Part shown: piece by piece, positions 1 through 5,419 of the stretch
Layout: each line of letters starts with the position of its first letter
Position numbering within the stretch: position 1 is the stretch's first letter
Assembly: GCA_021790955.1 (NCBI GenBank)
Contig: JAJYFI010000032.1
Coordinates: 1-9,486 of the forward strand
DNA length: 9,486 nucleotides
From: a bacterium
Lineage (GTDB): Bacteria; Elusimicrobiota; Elusimicrobia; UBA1565; UBA9628
Reading direction: 5' to 3'
Made by a program: the position numbers and the translations under genes
Notes under the pieces: generated by a model
Databases searched by the model: none
What the model saw: only the letters and a program-made list of their open reading frames with translations
Told to the model about the DNA's origin: nothing

Positions 1-805
1 GGATGAGATCGTTCAGGGAATAGGAGCGGCCGTTCGCGATGTTGTAGGCCCGGCCGACGCCTTTTGGGGCCTTGAGAGCGAGAAGGTTGGCGTAGACGAC
101 GTTGCGGATGTGGGTGAAGTCGCGGCTCTGCTTTCCGTCCCAGTGCAGCTCCAAGGGCTCCCCGCGCCAGGCCTGCTCCATGAAGCGCGGGATCACGGCG
201 GAATAGAGGGACTCGGGGTCCTGCCGCGGGCCGAAGACGTTGAAGTAGCGCAGGCTCACCGTCGGCAGCCCGTAGGTCTTGGAGAAGAGGACGCAATAGT
301 GCTCGCCGGCGAGCTTTGAGGCGGCGTAGGGGGAGAGAGGCGAGGTCAGGTCCGTCTCCTTCTGGGGGAAGCGCTTCGAGTCGCCGTAGACCGAGCTCGA
401 CGAGGCGTAGACGACGCGGCCGACCTTGGCTTCCTTGGCGGCCCAAAGAAGGTTCAGGGTCCCGGTGCTGTTCGATTCATGGCTGTCGATAGGGTTGTCG
501 ACCGATTTCGGCACGGAACGCAGTGCCGCCTGATGGAAAACGACCTTGACGCCGGAAACGGCCCGGCGGCAATCCTCGATCGAACGGAGGTCCCCCCGGA
601 GGAATTCGACTTTATCCTTGAAGGAAGACATATGCTCGATCTTGCCGGTGGAGAGATTGTCGAGGACGCGCACGGCGACGCCTGCAGAGACCAGGGCTTC
701 GGCGATATGGGAGCCGATGAAGCCCGCGGCTCCGGTCACGAGCGCCGGGCCGTCGGAGGGGGAAACGAGGCCTTTCGGCAGGGGCAGCGGCGTCTTGGAT
801 GACAT
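1..805 (-). CDS. NAD-dependent nucleotide-sugar epimerase, WbpP/UDP-GlcNAc 4-epimerase type (partial, C-terminus off the left edge)
   Basis: Extended short-chain dehydrogenase/reductase, cytoplasmic, expected to interconvert UDP-hexoses (UDP-GlcNAc/UDP-GalNAc or UDP-Glc/UDP-Gal) through a 4-keto intermediate with bound NAD, feeding surface polysaccharide or LPS. I translated 268 residues from the ATG at 805. The NAD-binding Rossmann motif TGAAGFIG is at residues 24-31, the DN that follows strand 2 at 49-50, HQAALRSVPKS at 91-101, the active-site serines in YASSSSVYG (133-141), the catalytic YxxxK as Y160 and K164, and RYFNVFGPRQDP at 186-197. The SVPKS, NVFGPRQDP and SRDF (227-230) segments resemble WbpP/TviC-type 4-epimerases more than classical GalE. 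The substrate-selecting C-terminal part is missing, so specificity is inferred. An in-frame ATG at 814 (four-residue N-terminus MDFM) is possible, but it falls inside the putative -10, so 805 is preferred. There is no Shine-Dalgarno. The family is usually 310-350 residues. It is divergent from the gene at 903. Confidence 0.9.
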   Translation of the reverse strand, partial: MSSKTPLPLPKGLVSPSDGPALVTGAAGFIGSHIAEALVSAGVAVRVLDNLSTGKIEHMSSFKDKVEFLRGDLRSIEDCRRAVSGVKVVFHQAALRSVPKSVDNPIDSHESNSTGTLNLLWAAKEAKVGRVVYASSSSVYGDSKRFPQKETDLTSPLSPYAASKLAGEHYCVLFSKTYGLPTVSLRYFNVFGPRQDPESLYSAVIPRFMEQAWRGEPLELHWDGKQSRDFTHIRNVVYANLLALKAPKGVGRAYNIANGRSYSLNDLI

Positions 806-812
806 AAAATCC

Positions 813-821
813 ATTCTATCA
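813..821 (-). promoter_or_regulatory. Candidate extended -10 promoter of the epimerase gene
   Basis: On the minus strand the sequence reads TGATAGAAT, a perfect extended -10 (TGn) joined to a hexamer matching TATAAT in 5 of 6 positions. Its last base is 7 nt (GGATTTT) from the ATG at 805, so transcription would start at or next to that ATG and leave no leader. I see no good -35 at 16-18 bp, but extended -10 promoters can work without one. Inferred from sequence only. Confidence 0.5.
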
Positions 822-861
822 TTTGGCGATTCCAAAGGTCCTACGAGTCCTGGGCCATTTA

Positions 862-876
862 GCCCTTGGTAAGGGC
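862..876. repeat. Perfect 6-bp inverted repeat overlapping the -35 of the 903 gene
   Basis: GCCCTT-GGT-AAGGGC: 6-bp arms around a 3-nt centre, located in the divergent control region and covering the putative -35 TTGGTA (866-871). A second, mutually exclusive pairing (GGGC at 852-855 with GCCC at 862-865) uses the same left arm. The position fits an operator for a small dimeric regulator, but a repeat this short can arise by chance in GC-rich DNA. Confidence 0.3.
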
Positions 877-894
877 CCGCCGATCCGCTATATT
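866..894 (+). promoter_or_regulatory. Candidate sigma-70-type promoter of the 727-residue protein gene
   Basis: TTGGTA (866-871; 4/6 to TTGACA), a 17-bp spacer, then TATATT (889-894; 5/6 to TATAAT). The -10 ends only 8 nt before the ATG at 903, so the predicted transcript starts at about 900-902, essentially at the start codon. An AAGGA at 896-900 looks like a Shine-Dalgarno, but it is only 2 nt from the ATG and lies at or before the predicted transcription start. Confidence 0.5.
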
Positions 895-902
895 TAAGGA
901 AC

Positions 903-3086
903 ATGAAACGCGCGCAGACGGCGCTCCTGCCGTGGGTCGCGGGCATCGTCCTAGCGTTTCCATTTCAGGCTTTTTCTAACGCCGCGGATTCCGGAAGCGC
1001 CTGGACGAAGGCCAGCGTCGACGAGGCCTACTCCGACGACGACCTGACGACGAGCGAGAAAACCAATTTCGGCTTCAATTTCCAGAACTCCGGCATGCGC
1101 GGCTGCGATCGCTTTCCCTATCTCTTCAACACGATTCCCGTCTCCTACGCCATCCCCAAGATCATGGGAGCCAACTCCCTCATCACGAATCTGGCGGGGA
1201 GCGGCACCCGGAAGTTCCTCCGGGATCCTCAATACGGCCGCCTCTTTCTTGACGACGAAATCAACCTGAACCCCACCCTGGGTCCGAGCCGGGAGTTCGC
1301 GACTCCCATCAAGGGGCTGCCGCTCTCCTTTTTCGGGACGGTGAATTTCAACGGCACCTCGGGGGTCGCGCGGCCGCTTCCCAACCAGGACTCCTGCAAA
1401 GAGATCAGGCAATACATGAAGGTGTGGGATTTCAAGCTCGTGCTCCCCTTGTCGGGCTCGCGCATCGCCGCGATGCTGCCGGGGGAGATTTGGAGGATTC
1501 CCGCCACCTTCACGATCCGCATCGGGCCCTCGGCCGGCTATTCGGTGACGAACTCCGTCTCGGGAGCTCTCCTCTCGGGAGCGGCCCAGCAGGCCCTCAT
1601 GCAGGGCGTCAACGTGGTGGTGTCGATTTCCGGGAGCACCCAAAAGTCGGCCACGGTCACGCTGCGCCGCTTGGATGAGAACTCGCTGCGGGTGCGCGTG
1701 AGGCTCGGCCGCGCGAGGATTCTCGACGCCAACGGCACGGTCTTCGCGGGGGCGCCCGTGGTCGGCATGAGCCAGTCTCTCATCGGAGGCCTCGTCGCGC
1801 ATCTCTCGAAGACCATCGCCCCCGGCGTCGCTTCCTATATCTCCCAAGAGCTGCTCCTCATGCTGAGCGGCCAGTTGACCCTCGACCGGTCGTACACGGC
1901 CGGGGATACGGCGGTCCTCGAATACGTGCTCAATCCTCATAACGCGGAGCAGATGGATATCCTCGCGCGGCTCCTGCGCGGCGACCTCAACGTCTTCAAG
2001 CAGCTCGTCCATTTCTCGAGGCTCCCCAAGCCCTCTTCATCCGCCTCGGACGACACGGATCTGGCGCAATTGTCGGCCCTCGAGAAGCAGCATTCGCGGG
2101 CTCTGGGCCAGAAGCCCAGCTACTCCGGCCTCACGGCGGTCCGCGCCGCCATGTCCCAGATCTCGGGCGGCTTGCCGTTTATCGGGAATTTCTCCTGGAG
2201 CCGCGGCCATGACGAGTCGAGCTTCCTCGACAAGCGAGCGGAGGGTTACAACCGCTACCACGTCTACGACGCCTCGCGCCAGAAGAACTGGGGCCTTTTT
2301 TACATACCCTTCGCCGGCACCGTCTCGCTGAGAAGCCACAGCCAGAGCATCCAGGCTTTTTCCTCCAAAGACAGCTCCGGCTCTTCCGTCGGCGCCTCGG
2401 TGCTCTTCGTCGACCAGCACGGCGCCTTGCGCCGGGTGGGCAAGAGGACGGCGGGAGCCCTCGAGGAGTACAACGGGATCATGCGCTACGTCGGCGCGCA
2501 CGGCTCGGGAGTCGACCGCAAGATGGAGATTCCGGTGCCGAACGTGCTGCCCTCGAGCGGAACAGGCGTGGTCAAGAGATCGAACATGAACTTCTCCCTT
2601 TATATGTCCTCGACGGCGGTGGGCTCCATCCTCAAGGCCTCCGCCGTCGAGGTGATGGCGGCCTATCGCAACGCCTTCCCGGAGCGAGAGACTTCCCGCG
2701 CGGGGCTGATGGGGCGCCTGGCTCAGGCCGCAGACGGTCTCCTCAACCGCCGCAGCGACAAGAAAATGACGCGCTTGGCGGGAGACATCGAGAAGGCCGG
2801 AGAGGGCTCCGATCAGGACGCGCGGCTGGCGGCCTTCGCCAAGATCGTCTCGGGCAAGGGCAAAAGCAAGATGGGGTTCAAGGACGTTTTCCGGGTGCTC
2901 GTCCAGTTCGCCGATCCGACGGAGATCGCGGGGGAGCTTCTCATGACCGTGGCCACGAAGATGGGCGAGGCGAACAGCGGGGAGTCCCATCTCGTCTACA
3001 ATCCGGATCTTCTCCACAGCCAATCCGTCAAGAGTTTCGCCAAGACCAAGTACCGCTACATCCCGCCCCAGCCGCTGACGGACTAG
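903..3086 (+). CDS. Exported protein of unknown function, 727 residues
   Basis: I do not recognise this family. A Sec-type signal peptide is clear: MKRAQ, a hydrophobic core at about residues 6-23, and a likely cut near AFSNA (23-27). No lipobox is present and no later membrane helix is obvious. The mature protein has only two cysteines, C68 and C165, which could form one disulfide. Residues about 55-345 are rich in alternating polar/hydrophobic stretches suggesting beta structure. There is a Ser/Asp-rich linker at 374-385, an aromatic, Gly/Ser-rich part at about 425-570, and a charged, helix-prone part at about 575-690 with many Lys, Arg, Asp and Glu. No catalytic motif stands out. Codon use looks like the neighbours', so recent transfer is not suggested. 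It is divergent from a nucleotide-sugar epimerase and convergent with lptD, sharing its stop tetramer, so an envelope role is plausible but unproven. Start chosen for the signal peptide and the adjacent promoter. Confidence 0.85.
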   Translation: MKRAQTALLPWVAGIVLAFPFQAFSNAADSGSAWTKASVDEAYSDDDLTTSEKTNFGFNFQNSGMRGCDRFPYLFNTIPVSYAIPKIMGANSLITNLAGSGTRKFLRDPQYGRLFLDDEINLNPTLGPSREFATPIKGLPLSFFGTVNFNGTSGVARPLPNQDSCKEIRQYMKVWDFKLVLPLSGSRIAAMLPGEIWRIPATFTIRIGPSAGYSVTNSVSGALLSGAAQQALMQGVNVVVSISGSTQKSATVTLRRLDENSLRVRVRLGRARILDANGTVFAGAPVVGMSQSLIGGLVAHLSKTIAPGVASYISQELLLMLSGQLTLDRSYTAGDTAVLEYVLNPHNAEQMDILARLLRGDLNVFKQLVHFSRLPKPSSSASDDTDLAQLSALEKQHSRALGQKPSYSGLTAVRAAMSQISGGLPFIGNFSWSRGHDESSFLDKRAEGYNRYHVYDASRQKNWGLFYIPFAGTVSLRSHSQSIQAFSSKDSSGSSVGASVLFVDQHGALRRVGKRTAGALEEYNGIMRYVGAHGSGVDRKMEIPVPNVLPSSGTGVVKRSNMNFSLYMSSTAVGSILKASAVEVMAAYRNAFPERETSRAGLMGRLAQAADGLLNRRSDKKMTRLAGDIEKAGEGSDQDARLAAFAKIVSGKGKSKMGFKDVFRVLVQFADPTEIAGELLMTVATKMGEANSGESHLVYNPDLLHSQSVKSFAKTKYRYIPPQPLTD
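3083..3086. other. Convergent genes sharing one CTAG for both stop codons
   Basis: The plus-strand gene stops with TAG at 3084-3086 and lptD stops on the minus strand with TAG at 3085-3083, so the palindrome CTAG ends both genes. No intergenic DNA remains. Any terminator for either gene must lie inside the other gene's coding sequence, and I see no hairpin plus T-run there. Confidence 0.95.
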
Positions 3087-5305
3087 AGGTTCCAGCCTTT
3101 CTCGGGGAACCACTCGGACTCCCAGTTGCGCTCCTTCTCGCGCTGGGCGGCGCCGGGCTGGGTCAGGCTGCCGTAGCGCAGGGTCACGGTGAACTTCACT
3201 TCCTCGACGCCCGGGCGGAAGATGAAGTTCAACTGGGTCATGAAGTCGTGCCAGAGCTTGCGGATCGCGAGCTCCTTGTCGAAGAGCTGGAACTTCCCCA
3301 TGCGCACGAACGCGTTGGGGGTCGTGCCCGCCTCGCGGAGCGTTCCCACCACCTGCCAGGTCCCGCTCGAGGGGCGCCAGCCGAACTGGAGGTTGGCGAC
3401 GTAGGAGGAGCTCTCACCGACGTCGTAGCCCACGCTCGCGTTGATGAAGGTTTTCGAGAGCTGGCCCCAGGTGGCGTCCGCCAGGAAGTTTTGATTGCCG
3501 TAAGCGACGGTGTAGGCGTCGTGCAGCGTGAAGGTGAGATTCGGGTTCGCAAGGTAGGTCGCGTCGATCGTCACGGGCTCGATGCGCTGCTTCGTGGTGA
3601 GGGTCTGGTCTCGGTAATGCGCGAAATTGTAGCCGGAGACCGCGCGGAAGGTCGTGTTCATCCCGATGATTTTGAAATACTCGACGCTCGCCATGTTCGC
3701 CTCGACGCCGTAGTCCTCCGCGGAGGAGTCCGTCAGGAAGGAATTCGCCATCTGGCGGCCGCGGTAGATGTCGATCAAGTCCAATTGGCCGGCGGACCCG
3801 TTATAGCGCAGATCGGCCTTGGCGCTGTAGCGGCCCACGAAGGCGTTCGTGCTTGCCGTGACGGTCCCGTTTTCGCCTGGCGAGTACGCCTGCCCGTAAT
3901 AGCCCGCCGTGTAGCCCAGCGTCGGCAAGAAGCTCAAGTGCCGCGTGAGGATGAATTCCTTGTCCCCTTGCCAGGAGACGTTCGCGTCCCTTTGCGTGAG
4001 CCCGTTGTTGTAGATGTCGAGCTGAGAGTTCGGGATCGTCGCGTACCAGGGGGTCGGCGTCATCGCGCCCTGCTGGGGGAGGCCCAGGTTGTAATTGTTC
4101 TCGACATGGGCCGAGAAGAGGTTGACCCAGGGGATGTCCTTGAATTTCAAGGCTGTCGTCTGGAAGTCGCCGGCGAAGGTGTCCTGCACGCGCTGGAAAG
4201 CGAGCCCCACCGGGTTGTCCTGGCGCGAATAGCTCAAGCGCGCGACATAGGCGCCTGTCGTGTAGTAGATCGAGCCGTCGGTGAGAAGGTAGGGAGCGAT
4301 CGGAAAAAGATTGGAGCGCATGTAGTCGTTGGCGAAGTTCGGGTCGGATTGCTTCTGGATGCGGGCCTGGAAGGCGGCATTTTTGCTCAGCTTCTGGTAG
4401 GTGTCGGCGATCATCGCCCAGCGGTTGTTCGTGAGGCCCTGCTCCCCGAATTGGTTGTCGGTCTTCCCCATTTCGTTGATGTGGTAGAGGTAGATCGACG
4501 TGCGGTGGTTGTTCCCCTGATGCTGGTTGAAGGAGAGGCCGTAGCCCAGGCCTTCGTTGGTGTACTCGTCCAGGAGGGTGCGCATGTAGACTTGAGAGCT
4601 GAAATGCATCGTGAGCATCCCATGGACGGCGTAGCCGTTCCTGGGGTCGTAGCCGGGCATGACCATCGGCTGGAGGAAGGGCGTCTCGCCCGCGGGGACG
4701 ATGGACTTGTAGAAATAGGGGAAATAAAAAAGGGGCGTCTGGCCGAGGTAGAAGACGGCGTTGCGGGCGAGGAGATAGTGCTTGGGAAAGACGGTGAGCT
4801 TGGAGGCGTGAAGGTGGTAATGCGGTTTGGGGGTGAGGTCGCAGCTGGTGAAGTCGGCGTCCGAATATTCGACGTGGCGGTCCGAAAAAAGGACGCTCTT
4901 GGGCGCATGGACGCGCCAGAAGCCCGAGCCCGCGGAGGCGTTTTCGACCGTGCCGGAACGGGTCATGAAGTCGAAGGTCCCGGGATTGCCGGCGACGGCG
5001 TTTTCTCCATCCGTGAGAAAAAAGGGTCCCGCCGACCAGCAGACGCGGCGCTGGGTGTCGATCCAGAGATCGTCGGCTTTTATCGTCCACGTGGACTCCG
5101 TGACCTTGGCGCGGCCGTTCAGGTGGACGAGCGCGGTCGTGCTGACGTAGTCGACATGGTCCGCCGAGAAGTCGATCCGGGGCGTTGAGCTCGAGTAGGC
5201 GGGGCCCGGCGGCAGGGGGAAGTCCGGGGCGTCGGAGAGGTCCTGGGCGGCCAACGGTGCGCAGAAAAAAAACGCCGCCGCGAACAGCCCGATGGACCGT
5301 GGCAA
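3083..5305 (-). CDS. lptD: LPS-assembly protein LptD (OstA/Imp)
   Basis: Outer-membrane beta-barrel that, with LptE, receives LPS from the periplasmic LptA bridge and inserts it into the outer leaflet. 740 residues, close to E. coli LptD (784). A signal peptide (residues 1-20, core LFAAAFFFCAPLAA) is followed by a Pro-rich linker, an OstA-type jellyroll at about 43-130 (IDFSADHVDY, VHLNGRAKV), the family-typical stretch at 143-202 (RHVEYSDADFTSCDL; LYFPYFYKSI-like FYFPYFYKSI) and a barrel to about 710 rich in aromatic, Asn and Gln strands. Mature cysteines are only C89 and C155; the C-terminal Cys pair of E. coli LptD is absent. The last about 30 residues are a charged, Trp-containing tail. 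The start is TTG at 5305: an in-frame TAA lies five codons upstream and the signal peptide begins here. There is no Shine-Dalgarno. A run of eight T falls in the signal-peptide codons (5272-5265). No lptE or surA is adjacent. Confidence 0.93.
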   Translation of the reverse strand: MPRSIGLFAAAFFFCAPLAAQDLSDAPDFPLPPGPAYSSSTPRIDFSADHVDYVSTTALVHLNGRAKVTESTWTIKADDLWIDTQRRVCWSAGPFFLTDGENAVAGNPGTFDFMTRSGTVENASAGSGFWRVHAPKSVLFSDRHVEYSDADFTSCDLTPKPHYHLHASKLTVFPKHYLLARNAVFYLGQTPLFYFPYFYKSIVPAGETPFLQPMVMPGYDPRNGYAVHGMLTMHFSSQVYMRTLLDEYTNEGLGYGLSFNQHQGNNHRTSIYLYHINEMGKTDNQFGEQGLTNNRWAMIADTYQKLSKNAAFQARIQKQSDPNFANDYMRSNLFPIAPYLLTDGSIYYTTGAYVARLSYSRQDNPVGLAFQRVQDTFAGDFQTTALKFKDIPWVNLFSAHVENNYNLGLPQQGAMTPTPWYATIPNSQLDIYNNGLTQRDANVSWQGDKEFILTRHLSFLPTLGYTAGYYGQAYSPGENGTVTASTNAFVGRYSAKADLRYNGSAGQLDLIDIYRGRQMANSFLTDSSAEDYGVEANMASVEYFKIIGMNTTFRAVSGYNFAHYRDQTLTTKQRIEPVTIDATYLANPNLTFTLHDAYTVAYGNQNFLADATWGQLSKTFINASVGYDVGESSSYVANLQFGWRPSSGTWQVVGTLREAGTTPNAFVRMGKFQLFDKELAIRKLWHDFMTQLNFIFRPGVEEVKFTVTLRYGSLTQPGAAQREKERNWESEWFPEKGWNL

Positions 5306-5314
5306 AGCGCGGTA

Positions 5315-5343
5315 AGGTTAGCCTGCGCTTTCTCGTTTGTCAA
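5315..5343 (-). promoter_or_regulatory. Candidate lptD promoter with consensus -35
   Basis: On the minus strand: TTGACA (5343-5338, 6/6), a 17-bp spacer, then TAACCT (5320-5315, 3/6 including the key TA...T). The -10 ends 9 nt before the TTG start at 5305, predicting a leader of only a few bases or none. An AT-rich stretch just upstream (TATATA near 5350-5355) could supply a second -10 but has no convincing -35. Confidence 0.55.
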
Positions 5344-5356
5344 TAACTCTATATAG

Positions 5357-5390
5357 ATAAATAAACTTCGCGAAAATAAAACTCGCGAAG
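5357..5390 (-). terminator. Rho-independent-type terminator behind the M13 peptidase gene
   Basis: Read on the minus strand, CTTCGCGA (5390-5383), a 9-nt AT-rich loop, TCGCGAAG (5373-5366), then TTTATTTAT. This is a perfect 8-bp stem, mostly GC, followed by a T-rich tail, starting 30 nt past the peptidase stop codon and ending before the lptD -35. It would separate the two co-oriented genes into different transcripts. Each arm contains the palindrome TCGCGA, so a protein-binding role is an alternative. Confidence 0.65.
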
Positions 5391-5419
5391 ATGTGCCGAG
5401 CGCCAGGCTTAACGGGGCC

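Noticed and set aside
951..2012. Long minus-strand open frame (353 codons) opposite the 727-residue gene
   Set aside because: Antisense shadow of a GC-rich gene: its product is an Arg/His/Gly/Glu-rich mix without motif or signal peptide, while the plus strand has a clear signal peptide and promoter.
3088..3111. GGTTCC/GGAACC dyad just past the convergent stops as a terminator for the plus-strand gene
   Set aside because: Only 6 bp with a 12-nt loop and no T-run. It lies inside lptD coding sequence and is easily due to chance.
2037..3113. Minus-strand open frame of 358 codons running into the lptD end
   Set aside because: Same shadow composition, with no motif. It would overlap both the 727-residue gene and lptD.
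3714..3727. 14-bp perfect palindrome TCCTCCGCGGAGGA in lptD
   Set aside because: Short, GC-rich and within coding sequence. Palindromes of this size are expected by chance in a window this long.
3248..5188. Plus-strand open frame of 646 codons opposite lptD
   Set aside because: Length comes from third-position GC bias of lptD. The translation is Val/Arg/Asp/Gly-rich with no domain, whereas LptD motifs are unmistakable on the other strand.
5119..5343. Alternative 74-codon frame over the lptD 5' end, which could join lptD by a -1 shift at the T run
   Set aside because: Its start would be the TTG of the -35 box and its product has no signal-peptide character. Direct initiation at TTG 5305 gives a proper one.
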